From assembly GCF_036231355.1 (NCBI RefSeq), contig NZ_CP109496.1:1302001-1366000 (forward strand): DNA of 64,000 nucleotides, in the 5' to 3' direction. Positions 53,708 to 62,555 of the stretch are shown here, one piece after another (the first letter of the stretch is position 1; each line of letters opens with the position of its first letter). The notes beneath the pieces were generated by a model that saw only the letters and a list, made by a program, of their open reading frames with translations, was not told the origin of the DNA and ran no database searches. This stretch comes from Streptomyces sp. NBC_01431. Lineage in GTDB: Bacteria > Actinomycetota > Actinomycetes > Streptomycetales > Streptomycetaceae. Both the position numbers and the translations under genes were made by a program.

Positions 53708-55029
53708 CCACCCTCATCGTCGGGGCGGGGCTCGCCGGGCTCACCGCCGCCACCGCACTGGCCGCCGCGGGACGGCAGGTGACGGTGTTGGAGGCCCGCG
53801 ACCGGGTGGGCGGACGTACGCACGGCATCGAGGTGGCCCCGGGCCAGTGGGCGGACGCGGGCGCCGCCTACCTCGGCTCCCGTCACACCGAACTGAAGTC
53901 CGTCATGGCCCGGCTGGGCCTGGGCACGACGCCCACCACCACCGACGGCCGGAGCAGGTTCTCCCTCGGCGGCAGCCCGCAGGGCAGCGAAGGCCGGTTC
54001 CCACCCCTGAGCGCCGTCGCCCTCGGCCAGTTGTTCGATGCTCTGGACGAGGTGACCGGGCCGGTCCGCGCCGACGCTCCGTGGCTCACTCCGGACGCCG
54101 AGCGCCTGGACCGGATCAGCGCGGCGGATTGGATCGGGCAGCACGTCGACCACGCCGATGCCCGGCTGTTCTTCCCGCTGTTCCTGGGCGAGATGATGGC
54201 CGCCGACCCGGCCGACGTGTCCGTCCTGCACATGGCCTTCTATCTGAAGTCCGGCGGCGGCATCCGCTATCTCAACGCGTTCGCGGGCGGCGCGCAGGAG
54301 GACCGGGTGGACGGCGGCGCCCATCAGCTGAGCGAGTTGCTCGCCGCCGAGCTGGCGGGCCGGGTCCTGCTCGGGGAGCCCGCGCGCGTGGTCGAGGAGC
54401 ACGGCTCCACGGTGCGCGTGCACACCGACCGGGGTGTCCACGAGGCCGACTCCCTCATCGTCGCCGTGCCCCCACTGCTCTCCGACGCCATCGAGTACCG
54501 TCCGGGGCTGCCCTTTCGCCGCTCCGGTTCCGCCACCGTCCCGGGCTGCGCCGTCAAGGTGCACCTCGTCTACCCGCGCCCGCTCTGGCGCGATCACGGG
54601 CTCTCCGGCTGGTCGGTGAGTGCCGAGGGCCCGCTGCTGTCCACGGTGGACGACTCCCCGCCCGGCGACGGCGTCGGCATCCTGACCGGCTTCGTCACCG
54701 GACGTGAGGCGCGCCAGTACGCGGCTCTGCCCCCCAAGGAACAGCGGGACGCGGCCGTCTCCCAGGCCCGGCGGCTCTTCCCGGAAGTGCCCGAGCCGAT
54801 CGCCCACCACGTCACGGACTGGATCAACGAGGAGTACAGCAGGGGCTGCTACGCCGCACTGTTCGGCCTCGGGGACTGGGTCTCCTTCGGTCCGCACCTG
54901 GCCGCGCCGCACGGCCGTATCCACTGGGCCGGCACGGAGACCAGCACCGAGTTCTTCGGCCTCATGGAGGGTGCCATCCGTTCCGGACAGCGCGCCGCGG
55001 CCGAGGTCCTTCAGGCATACGATCACTGA
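53704..55029 (+). CDS. Flavin amine oxidase (MAO type)
   Basis: A 441-residue FAD-dependent amine oxidase. N-terminal GAGLAGLTAATAL and VLEARDRVGGRTHG are the classic dinucleotide-binding and GG motifs, and the C-terminal IHWAGTETSTEFFGLMEGAIRSG is the FAD-ribityl motif. It oxidises an amine or amino acid to an imine, then an aldehyde/keto group. Overlaps the PCP stop (GTGA), so a carrier-bound or free side-chain amine is a likely substrate; the exact one is not evident. Confidence 0.9.
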   Translation: MTTLIVGAGLAGLTAATALAAAGRQVTVLEARDRVGGRTHGIEVAPGQWADAGAAYLGSRHTELKSVMARLGLGTTPTTTDGRSRFSLGGSPQGSEGRFPPLSAVALGQLFDALDEVTGPVRADAPWLTPDAERLDRISAADWIGQHVDHADARLFFPLFLGEMMAADPADVSVLHMAFYLKSGGGIRYLNAFAGGAQEDRVDGGAHQLSELLAAELAGRVLLGEPARVVEEHGSTVRVHTDRGVHEADSLIVAVPPLLSDAIEYRPGLPFRRSGSATVPGCAVKVHLVYPRPLWRDHGLSGWSVSAEGPLLSTVDDSPPGDGVGILTGFVTGREARQYAALPPKEQRDAAVSQARRLFPEVPEPIAHHVTDWINEEYSRGCYAALFGLGDWVSFGPHLAAPHGRIHWAGTETSTEFFGLMEGAIRSGQRAAAEVLQAYDH

Positions 55030-55061
55030 TGTCACGTCAATTCCCGTTGGAGGGGAGGCAG

Positions 55062-55466
55062 ATGAAGGAGACACCGCAGAGCCGGGCGGACGCCATGTAC
55101 AGCGCGGACCGGACCTGTCAGGAGCTCGGCATCAAGATCGACGGCATCGCGGAGGGCCGCGCCACCGCCCGCCTGTGCCTGTCGCCCGCGATGGTCAACG
55201 GCCACGGCACGGCCCACGGCGGCTATCTGTTCCTGCTCGCCGACGTGGCCTTCGCCTATGCCTGCAACACGCGGGGCGCGACCACCGTGGCGCAGGCGGC
55301 GCAAGTGGTGTTCCTGCGGCCGGCCTCGGCCGGTGACGAACTCGTCGCCGAGGCCGTCGAGCGCTCCCGGTTCGGTGCGAACGGCATCTACGACGTCACC
55401 GTCCGCCGATCCGACGGCACGGCGATCGCCGAGTTCCGGGGCCAGAGCCGTTCCCTGCCCAAGTGA
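55062..55466 (+). CDS. Hotdog-fold thioesterase (PaaI-like)
   Basis: A 134-residue hotdog protein with VNGHGTAHGGYLFLLADVAFAYACN, the PaaI-type active-site region (the Asp in LADVAF), and VVFLRPASAGDELVAEA. It should hydrolyse an acyl-CoA or acyl-carrier thioester, so it may release the product or edit stalled carriers. ATG 55062 has GGAGGGG about 6 nt upstream. An in-frame ATG at 55029 overlaps the oxidase stop (TGATG) and is the alternative. Confidence 0.88.
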   Translation: MKETPQSRADAMYSADRTCQELGIKIDGIAEGRATARLCLSPAMVNGHGTAHGGYLFLLADVAFAYACNTRGATTVAQAAQVVFLRPASAGDELVAEAVERSRFGANGIYDVTVRRSDGTAIAEFRGQSRSLPK

Positions 55467-55478
55467 CCCGTACACGAG

Positions 55479-56081
55479 ATGAGTGTGATGACTGACATCC
55501 GTCCCTTCGACCGCCGGGCGCTGGAGATCACGGAAGCGATCGTCGAGCAGGTCAAGCCCGAGCACCTGGGCCTGCCGACGCCCTGCGCGCAATGGTCGCT
55601 CCGGCAGCTGCTGGCCCATATGGCGGGCCAGAACCACGGGTTCGCGGCCGCCGCCGACGGGGAGGTCACCGACGCCTCCGTCTGGGCGGACCGCGTCGTG
55701 GACGACGATCCGGCAGGGGTCTTCCGGGCCTCCTGCGCGCGGGTCACCGCCGCGTTCGCCCGGGAGGGCGTGCTCGACGGCGAGTTCTGGCTGCCGGAGG
55801 TGCGCGGCGGGCAGATGTTCCCGGCCCGCACCGCCATCGGCTTCCACTTCGTGGACTACGTCGTGCACGGCTGGGACGTCGCCGCCACGCTGGGAGTTCC
55901 CGCCCCCTTCGACGACGAGACGCTCGCCGCCGTCCTGCCGTACGCGCGGGAAGTGCCGGACGGGGCCAACCGGCGCGAGCCGGGCGCGTCCTTCAGGCCC
56001 GGCCTCCCCGCGCCGGCCGGCGGCCCCCTCCTGGGCGGCATCCTGGCCATGCTGGGGCGCTCGCCGAAATGGCCCGCGTAA
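55479..56081 (+). CDS. TIGR03086 family metal-binding protein (mycothiol-dependent maleylpyruvate isomerase-like)
   Basis: A 200-residue DinB-like protein. Family hallmark is LGLPTPCAQWSLRQLLAHMAGQN, with the first metal His, and GFHFVDYVVHGWDVAATL carrying the paired His ligands. Members are probable mycothiol-dependent enzymes; no reaction is fixed. Last gene of the plus-strand cluster, 12 nt after the thioesterase and ahead of a strong terminator. An ATG at 55491 is an alternative start. Confidence 0.85.
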   Translation: MSVMTDIRPFDRRALEITEAIVEQVKPEHLGLPTPCAQWSLRQLLAHMAGQNHGFAAAADGEVTDASVWADRVVDDDPAGVFRASCARVTAAFAREGVLDGEFWLPEVRGGQMFPARTAIGFHFVDYVVHGWDVAATLGVPAPFDDETLAAVLPYAREVPDGANRREPGASFRPGLPAPAGGPLLGGILAMLGRSPKWPA

Positions 56082-56093
56082 CTGACGACGGTG

Positions 56094-56135
56094 TGGCTGA
56101 ACCGGCGGACGAAACCCCTTCCGCCGGTTCAGCCA
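56094..56135. terminator. Bidirectional hairpin terminator
   Basis: A perfect 16-bp stem (TGGCTGAACCGGCGGA at 56094-56109 and its inverse at 56120-56135) with a 10-nt loop lies between the convergent biosynthetic operon and LysR gene. The right arm overlaps the LysR stop codon (56129-56131). Confidence 0.85.
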
Positions 56136-57085
56136 CGAGGCCTGGTCAGCTCCTTCGGGGCCGGCTTCCAGGCCAACACGCTGTCCGGGACGCCCTGTTC
56201 GCCGCCGATCTGGCGGCCGCAGTAGGCGAGGGCACGAATACGCGCGTTCTCCTCGGCGGTGCGCCAGATCAGGGCGACCGACGTGGCCGGCAGATCCCGG
56301 ATGGGAACGAAGGCGACATCCGGCTGCGCGTAGTAGCGCGCCACCGACTCGGCCAGTGGAGCGACGCCCTGGCCCGCCGCCGTCAGGGAGAGGATCTCCT
56401 GGCAGGTCTGCACTTCCTGGCCGAGCCGCATGGTGCGGCCGGCCGGGGTCACCCGCGGCACCTGGTGGTCCTGCCAGTAGCCGGGCGCCGTGCTGGCGAG
56501 CCGGAAGATGGTCTCGTCGGCGATGTCCTCGATACGGACGAAGCTCCGCTGCGCCAGTGGATGGTCGAGTGCGACGGCCAGCACCCGACGTTCCGTGCCG
56601 AGCACCGGACCGACCGTCAAGTCCGCCTCGTTCAAGGGGAGTCGGGCCACCAGTACGTCCACCTCGCCGCGGCGCAGTGGCCCCAGGAAGTCGCCGCACG
56701 GCACCTCTCGCAGCACGACCTGACACTCAGGGGCGCATATGCGCGCGGTCCGGATCAGCCTGGCCGCGTACCCTCCGCCCGCGGCACCGGTGAACCCGAG
56801 CCGCGCGGTGCCCGCAGTGCCGCGCGAGAGGGCGACGGCATCGGCGTACGCCTCGTTCAACTCCTCGTACAGCGGCCGCAGTCTGTCTATCAGCAGCTTC
56901 CCCAGGGCCGTCATCCGCACATGCCGGCTGCTGCGGTCGAAGAGCTGGCCACCGACCTTCTGCTCGGCATCCCGCAGCATGCGGCTGACCCGCGACTGCG
57001 AGATGCGCAGTTTGCCGCCCGTCCGCCCGAAGTGGAGCTGCTCGCTGAGGGTGATGAGGCACTCTATTTCACGCAGTTCGAGCAC
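56129..57085 (-). CDS. LysR family regulator, probable cluster regulator
   Basis: A 318-residue LysR protein. Helix-turn-helix at ~2-60 (LELREIECLITLSEQLHFGRTGGKLRISQSRVSRMLRD in part: ECLITLSEQLHFGR, ISQSRVSRMLRD); effector domain from ~90 (TARLGFTGAAGG) to the end. GTG 57085 chosen for AAGGGG 5-6 nt upstream; longer in-frame readings are not supported. Convergent with the biosynthetic operon, so control of that operon is a plausible inference. Confidence 0.87.
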   Translation of the reverse strand: MLELREIECLITLSEQLHFGRTGGKLRISQSRVSRMLRDAEQKVGGQLFDRSSRHVRMTALGKLLIDRLRPLYEELNEAYADAVALSRGTAGTARLGFTGAAGGGYAARLIRTARICAPECQVVLREVPCGDFLGPLRRGEVDVLVARLPLNEADLTVGPVLGTERRVLAVALDHPLAQRSFVRIEDIADETIFRLASTAPGYWQDHQVPRVTPAGRTMRLGQEVQTCQEILSLTAAGQGVAPLAESVARYYAQPDVAFVPIRDLPATSVALIWRTAEENARIRALAYCGRQIGGEQGVPDSVLAWKPAPKELTRPRG

Positions 57086-57961
57086 GGTTGCCCCTTGCCG
57101 GTGGGACCGAGCGGACCAGCAGAACGGGTGTGAGTAAGTCGGGTACGTCACGGACGCCGTCTTGGACGCGGCGTAAGCGAACGTCGCGGAAACACCGGTC
57201 GGCAGGGCTGTTGTCCGCTAAAGCAAGTGCAGTCCAAGCCGAACTCTTTGTCATCGCTGCTCCGTTGCTGGCGAGGGGTCCTGCGATACCCCCCACATGC
57301 AATCACGTCGCCGCGAGGGCCCCCGGCTCCGCCGTGAGCGCGGTCTCCGAAACCGGCCTATCCGTTGATCGCTCCGGGATCGTCGCGGGGCCCGCGGCGA
57401 GTTTGCCGTCCCGTACAGGATCCGGAGTTGATGCCCGCAGGCTTTGCGGGTACGGGGCGGCCACGCCGCGGATGCCGGATCGCTTGAGCGGAAGAGGGAA
57501 GCGGGGTCACATCAGTTGGCGCAATTTTTACCGCTCCATCGAATTCAGCCCCCGATAGAAAATTCACAAACCATTTTGATTCATGGAGAATCGGGCGAAA
57601 AACTTTGGCCTGAACCCGATGATTTTCGATGGCTTATCCGCACGGCTGGGCCGGGGCGGCTTGATTCACTGCCGCTCGTCAGCACGAGTATGCCGGATAG
57701 GACCGCACAGCCCTGCATGGCCCGCGAGTTGCCGGTTCCCTGTCCGTGAGTGGCCCCGCGCGTTGCGGCACGAGAGCCTTCACAGACCGCTGGGGCAGCC
57801 CAGGACGCCGGCCGACACCGGTGCGGCTCGGGATGGCCGAATCCCAGGACGTTGTGATCCACGAGCACCACAATGGCCGTAACGGTCCGCTGTCGCCATG
57901 GCGGTCGCCACAACTGCTCGTCCAGGACGCCTCGCGGGTGAGCGTGAAGAAAGGGAAAGAC
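57086..57961. other. Intergenic, no supported gene; AT-rich patch
   Basis: An 876-bp gap. From about 57511 to 57640 the composition is clearly AT-richer than anywhere nearby (GAAAATTCACAAACCATTTT, GGCGAAAAACTTTGG), suggesting a promoter region or the relic of a foreign gene. A 101-codon frame through it (57444-57749) has no ribosome site. No other structure supported. Confidence 0.45.
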
Positions 57962-58774
57962 GTGAGTGAGAGCCAGTACCCGTCAGGTGCGTCGGGCAGG
58001 CTGAACACCGGGGTCGCGCACAACGCACGGGTATGGAACTACTGGATCGGCGGCAAGGACAACTACGAGGTCGACCAGCAGGTTGGTGACCGGGTCGCCT
58101 CGATGTTCCCGGTGATCCGGGACGTGGCCCGCGCGGACCGCGCCTTCCTCGGCCGCGCGGTCCGGTTCCTGACCGCCGACCGTGCGGTGCGGCAGTTCCT
58201 GGACATCGGCACCGGACTGCCCACCCTGGACAACACCCATGAGATCGCCCAACGGATCGCACCCGAGTCCCGGGTCGTCTACGTCGACAACGACCCCATC
58301 GTGCTCGTCCACGCCCGCAGCCTGCTGACCGGCGCTCCCCAGGGAGCCACCGATTACATCGACGCCGACGTCCACCACCCCGACAGCGTCATCGAGGGCG
58401 CCTCGGCGACCCTCGACCTTGAGCGGCCCGTCGCGGTCATGATGCTGGGCATCCTCAACTTCGTCCTCGACACGGACCAGGCACAGGACATCGTGCGCCG
58501 CATCATGGCCTCGGTCCCCTCCGGCAGCTATCTCGTCCTCACCCACCCCACCACCGACACCGACCTCGGCGGCGAGGGCAACATCGAGGCCATGAAGTTC
58601 TGGAACGAAAACGCGACACCGCCGATCACCGCCCGCACCCGCGCGGAGGTCAGCGCCTTCTTCGACGGCCTGGACCTGCTCGCTCCCGGTCTCGTGTCGT
58701 GCTCGCAATGGCGCGCCGAGTCCAGCTCAGCCGCCGCACTCCCCCAGTTCGGCGCGGTCGCCGTAAAGCCCTGA
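57962..58774 (+). CDS. SAM-dependent methyltransferase, DUF574 type (second copy)
   Basis: A 270-residue paralogue of the methyltransferase at 6293. Opening NTGVAHNARVWNYWIGGKDNYEVD (in part), SAM motif FLDIGTGLPT and VYVDNDPIVLVHARSLL are family hallmarks. GTG 57962 has AAAGGGA 7 nt upstream. Stand-alone; no whiJ-like partner is adjacent, unlike the first copy. Substrate not known. Confidence 0.87.
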   Translation: MSESQYPSGASGRLNTGVAHNARVWNYWIGGKDNYEVDQQVGDRVASMFPVIRDVARADRAFLGRAVRFLTADRAVRQFLDIGTGLPTLDNTHEIAQRIAPESRVVYVDNDPIVLVHARSLLTGAPQGATDYIDADVHHPDSVIEGASATLDLERPVAVMMLGILNFVLDTDQAQDIVRRIMASVPSGSYLVLTHPTTDTDLGGEGNIEAMKFWNENATPPITARTRAEVSAFFDGLDLLAPGLVSCSQWRAESSSAAALPQFGAVAVKP

Positions 58775-58926
58775 CGGACACCGGCCTGTGCACGCTACAA
58801 CGCGGCGCAGGGCCCGGAGGCGGCCGCCTCGCAGGTCGGCGCGAGGACGTCTCCGCCACGGAGGGGGCCGGTCGGTGGCGTCGGCCGCACCACGGCCCGT
58901 GCCGGTTCTGGACGTGGTGCGGGAGG

Positions 58927-59121
58927 TCAGGGGCCCGCCATCCAGGAGGTCGCGGGCACGTGAGCCTTCCAGGACCGGTCCCAGTACGCTCTGGACGTCC
59001 TGCGTTCCAGTTCGGCCCGCTGTTCGGCTGTCACCCCGGCAAGCGCACTCAGGACGACGGTGAGGGCCGCGATGTCGATGGCGCTGGGATGACCACGGTG
59101 TATGTGCAGGTGATGGGGCAT
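58927..59121 (-). CDS. Acyl-CoA carboxylase epsilon-subunit-like small protein
   Basis: A 64-residue protein resembling AccE/PccE: IHRGHPSAIDIAALTVVLSAL matches the usual RGxPxxEELAALxxVL start, and the end WKAHVPATSWMAGP resembles the closing tryptophan/SW motif. The epsilon subunit stabilises the actinobacterial alpha-beta acyl-CoA carboxylase. No accA/accB gene is beside it, so it would be an orphan. The SD (GGAG) is ~12 nt from ATG 59121. Confidence 0.6.
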   Translation of the reverse strand: MPHHLHIHRGHPSAIDIAALTVVLSALAGVTAEQRAELERRTSRAYWDRSWKAHVPATSWMAGP

Positions 59122-59377
59122 CCCTTCACGTTGCTCCGACCGGCGCGGCGGCTCATCTCCAGTTCCGCCGTCCGGTCCAATCCGGCACACCCATGGGAGT
59201 AGATCGCGCTCCTGCGGCTTGCGCGATCCCCAGGACCGTGCGTGCCACGGCCGGGCGGGTCCGCGCGCGCCGCTTTTGTGGACGTACCCCCGTCGCCTCC
59301 CCACACGGCCGCAGCCCCGGCCGACGCAGGGTTGCTGCGCGGCGGGGGCTGCGGACGGATCTGGCAGTTGAACGCGG

Positions 59378-59776
59378 TCAGAGCAGCTTCGACGGGGCCT
59401 GGAACTGGTTGACGGGCGCGACGTTGCACGCCGGCTTGATGCCGCCGAGCAGGTGGCCGCCGATGCCCTCACCCTCGGGCAGCGGCACCCCGCAACGGCC
59501 ATCGGCGCTGGCGAGCGGGGCGCCGTGACTGTTGAGGATGCCGCCCGATTCGCCGGTGATGACGGAGCTACCGTTGCGGGTCCCGAACTGGGTGGCACCG
59601 GTGCCGCCCGCGGTCGCGCCGTCGGCGAGACGGGTGTTGAGGATGCTGTCGAGCGCGTTGGTAGGGGTGTTCTGGGCCTTAGGAGTGGCGGTGTGCGCCG
59701 ACGCCGACGCGGGCGCGGCGATGGCCATCGTCGCGGCAGTGGCAAAAACGGCGCCGGCCAGAACGTGCTTGATCAC
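59378..59776 (-). CDS. Small secreted protein of unknown function
   Basis: A 132-residue exported protein. Signal peptide: VIKHVLAGAVFATAATMAIAAPASA, read from GTG 59776 in parts, with cleavage after ASA near residue 25. The mature part is Gly/Ala/Ser/Thr-rich with two cysteines (GRCGVPLPEG and PACNVAPVNQ), a spacing that could make one disulfide. AGGGA lies 7 nt before the GTG. Not a chaplin or rodlin by eye. Monocistronic. Confidence 0.75.
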   Translation of the reverse strand: MIKHVLAGAVFATAATMAIAAPASASAHTATPKAQNTPTNALDSILNTRLADGATAGGTGATQFGTRNGSSVITGESGGILNSHGAPLASADGRCGVPLPEGEGIGGHLLGGIKPACNVAPVNQFQAPSKLL

Positions 59777-60026
59777 GGTGGTGTCCCTGTTCGATGGAGG
59801 CTTGCGGTGGCAAGGCCTCGCCGTGATGAGGCCTTCGCGGACCAAACAAGGCAGACGCGGCGTTGGTTGCGGTATATGACCCATTCAGTCCAACGGTGGG
59901 GCGTGCCACTGCTCCACATGTGTACGGAGCCGGTCTCCATGACGCCGGGCGAGAACGCGGCCACGACCGGGTTGCCGGAGCTCGCCGAAGGCCGGGCCGC
60001 GAGGCGCGCGGCCCGGCGGCGCCGGG

Positions 60027-62555
60027 TCAGGCGCGCGGGTCCGTGGGCCGCTGTCCGCGCCTGCGGTCCACGACCGCCGGCAGTTTGCCACTCGTCGGCG
60101 TGCGGAACAGCGCGGCGCCGTCGACCGTCTCGATGGTGAAGTCGAGCAGCTTCTCCGCGACTGCCGAGCGCACCTCCGGGTAACCGGCGAGGAAGGCTTC
60201 GCGCGCCGTGTCCGGGTCGGGGGCGTGGGACCGTTCCATCCGCAGGGTAAGGCCCTCGCGGACGCCCCCGCTGGTCAGGACGGCCTGCATCTCGCCGCTG
60301 TAGCACAGCTGTTCCGCCGCGATGGCGACGAAGCGGCGGTAGTTGAGGAAGTACGTCGCCACGCGCATCACCTCGCCCAGCCGGCCGAGCAGTTCGAAGC
60401 GCGGGGCGTGGCTGCCACACGGGCAGCGTCCGGGCAGGGCCCGTCCGAGGTCGCCGATGACGTAGCGGTCGAGGTGTTGGCCGCGGCGGGCACGGGTGGT
60501 GAAGACGAGCCGGCCGGTCTCTCCCGGTGCCACCGGGCGGTCCGCGTCGACCTCGACGACCTCCAGGGTGTGGAGGTCGGCGTGCAGGTGGTGGACGCCT
60601 CCGGTGCTGCGGGTGCACTGGTAGCCGAGGGGGCCGAGGTCGGTACTGCCGTAGGTGATGGAGTGGACGACCTCGATGCCGAACGTCTCGGTGAGGACGC
60701 GGCGTTGTTCGTCGGTGAAGTGCTCACCGCCGTAGTAGATCTTGCGGATTCCGCCGTAGGAGCGCAGCAGGTCGCCTTCCTCGTGCAGGAGCTGCCAGAG
60801 GTAGGAGGGCATCCCGAAGAGGGTGTCCACCTCGTACGCGACGATCATCTCCGCGGTGGCCCGGTGGTCGGGGCCGGCGGCCATCGGCATCTGGACGCCG
60901 CCCAGGCGCTCCAGGATGGAGAAGAAGCTGATGAATCCGCCGTACATGCCGCCGCAGTAGAAGAGGTTGGCGGTGCGGTCGCGTGCCGGGTCGTAGCCGG
61001 CGGCGAGCAGGCCGCGCGCGGCGGCCCGCATCTGCGTGTCGTAGTCCTCGTACGTGAAGAGGGACAGGGCGGGCGTGCCGGTGCTGCCTCCGCTGCGGAA
61101 GTACAGCTCCGCGTCGCCCCGCTCGACGCCGCGGTTGAGGTCCTGGACGGCGGCCTTGTCCAGCAGTGGCCCGGTGGGGCGCGGGAAGGCGGCCGGGCGG
61201 GCGAGGTCGTCGAGGCAGGCGGTGGTGGCGAAGCGTTCGTCGGCCTGGACGGCGACGCGGCGGCTGTAGCGCTGGAGCGCGTAGACGCCGTCGTGCGGTT
61301 CGCCGCAGTAGCCGGCGGTCATGGCGCCGACGGGTGTGACCCGGGTGGCTCCGGCGGCCAGGACCAGGGTGGAGAGCTCGGCGATGTCGGTACGGCTGCC
61401 CGCGAGGCCCGCCGTCTGGAGGTAGCGGCGCATGGGTCGCAGCGTCGCCATGAGGTTTTCGCGGGGCAGCGGCTTGACCCACACGGTGCGGTGCAGCGGA
61501 GAGGCGGTGAGGGCCGGGCGGATGTCGGCCATCACGCGCCACGTGCGGTCGGGGGCGGCGAGGACGCGGGTGAGGCCGAGGTGTTCCTCCAGGCGGGCGA
61601 GGTGTTCGGTCGTGGTCAGTTCCGCGTACTCGGCCGGGTCGAGCTCCTGCGCCGCGGGCGCCGGCCGGGCGGCGAGTGCCGCGGCGAGCCGGTCGCAGAA
61701 CGCGTGGAGTTCGCCGGTGTCCTCGGTGTCGAGGTAGACGACCTGGGGGCTGGAGCAGGCCTGCTGCTCGAAGAGGCAGACGTCCTCGGCCAGGGCGTTC
61801 AGGGTCGCCTCGTCGGCCCAGGCGTCCCGGGTGAGATAGGCGAAGGAGATCTTGTGTCCCCACTCCACGAGGCGGCAGCCGGCCGGGACGTGGGCGGCGA
61901 CGCCCGCCACGGCCGCCTCGCCGCCCCAGACCGCGACGGCGTCGGCGGGTGCGCACATCAGACGCAGCCAGTCCTGGCGGGAGGAGGGGAAGCGCAGCAC
62001 GATGACGCGCTCGGCGAGGGCACCGGTCGGGTCCTGCGCGACGAGTTCGGCGAGGAGGTGTGCGGCGAGGAGGGTGTCGGAGCTGCTGGTCTTGAGGACG
62101 TTCACGTTGCCGGCGAGAAGTCCCTCGATCAGGCTGAGCGGGGCAACGGTGGCGGCGTTGCCGGGGGCTATGTGGGCGACCAGGCCGACGGGCGCCCAGG
62201 CCTCGTAGACCGTCTCCGTGGCATCGGGTCGGTTCAGCCGCTGCGGAGCGGTGCCGCCCAGTTCGCGGCGGAGTTTGCGGGTGAGGGCGCCCCGGTCGAG
62301 GAAGGCGGCGAGTTCGGCGTACAGCTCCTCGGCGTCGTCCGCGGGCAGGTGCAGGGCCAGCCGGCCCCGGACGGCGTGGCCCGGATCGCGCAGGGCTTGC
62401 GCGAGGGCGTCGCAGGCCGCCAGGACGGTCTCGGTGTCGAGCGGCACGGCGAGCGCGGCCCCGACGGCTGCGGGCAGCGCGGCCAGTCGGTCGGCGGCCT
62501 CGTCGTCACCGATGAAGGCGCCCTGCCAGTAGTGGTGGTTGATGGTGTCGGTCAT
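60027..62555 (-). CDS. LuxC-like acyl-CoA reductase fused to a PaaK-like adenylating domain
   Basis: An 842-residue fusion. Residues ~1-440 match LuxC acyl-CoA/acyl-enzyme reductase (VGLVAHIAPGNAATVAPLSLIEGLLAGN in part; catalytic Cys267 in FEQQACSSPQVVYL). Residues ~450-842 are a PaaK/LuxE-like adenylate-forming ligase (RSGGSTGTP at 487-495; ITYGSTDLGPLG; VIGDLGRALPG; SGKLPAVV). One chain could activate an acid and reduce it to an aldehyde. ATG 62555 overlaps the LuxE stop (ATGA), with AAGGGA upstream. I know of no luciferase genes here, so the aldehyde goes elsewhere. Confidence 0.87.
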   Translation of the reverse strand: MTDTINHHYWQGAFIGDDEAADRLAALPAAVGAALAVPLDTETVLAACDALAQALRDPGHAVRGRLALHLPADDAEELYAELAAFLDRGALTRKLRRELGGTAPQRLNRPDATETVYEAWAPVGLVAHIAPGNAATVAPLSLIEGLLAGNVNVLKTSSSDTLLAAHLLAELVAQDPTGALAERVIVLRFPSSRQDWLRLMCAPADAVAVWGGEAAVAGVAAHVPAGCRLVEWGHKISFAYLTRDAWADEATLNALAEDVCLFEQQACSSPQVVYLDTEDTGELHAFCDRLAAALAARPAPAAQELDPAEYAELTTTEHLARLEEHLGLTRVLAAPDRTWRVMADIRPALTASPLHRTVWVKPLPRENLMATLRPMRRYLQTAGLAGSRTDIAELSTLVLAAGATRVTPVGAMTAGYCGEPHDGVYALQRYSRRVAVQADERFATTACLDDLARPAAFPRPTGPLLDKAAVQDLNRGVERGDAELYFRSGGSTGTPALSLFTYEDYDTQMRAAARGLLAAGYDPARDRTANLFYCGGMYGGFISFFSILERLGGVQMPMAAGPDHRATAEMIVAYEVDTLFGMPSYLWQLLHEEGDLLRSYGGIRKIYYGGEHFTDEQRRVLTETFGIEVVHSITYGSTDLGPLGYQCTRSTGGVHHLHADLHTLEVVEVDADRPVAPGETGRLVFTTRARRGQHLDRYVIGDLGRALPGRCPCGSHAPRFELLGRLGEVMRVATYFLNYRRFVAIAAEQLCYSGEMQAVLTSGGVREGLTLRMERSHAPDPDTAREAFLAGYPEVRSAVAEKLLDFTIETVDGAALFRTPTSGKLPAVVDRRRGQRPTDPRA

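Noticed and set aside
57444..57749. 101-codon ORF through the AT-rich patch
   Set aside because: No ribosome site, ordinary codon bias absent and no recognised family; left as intergenic.
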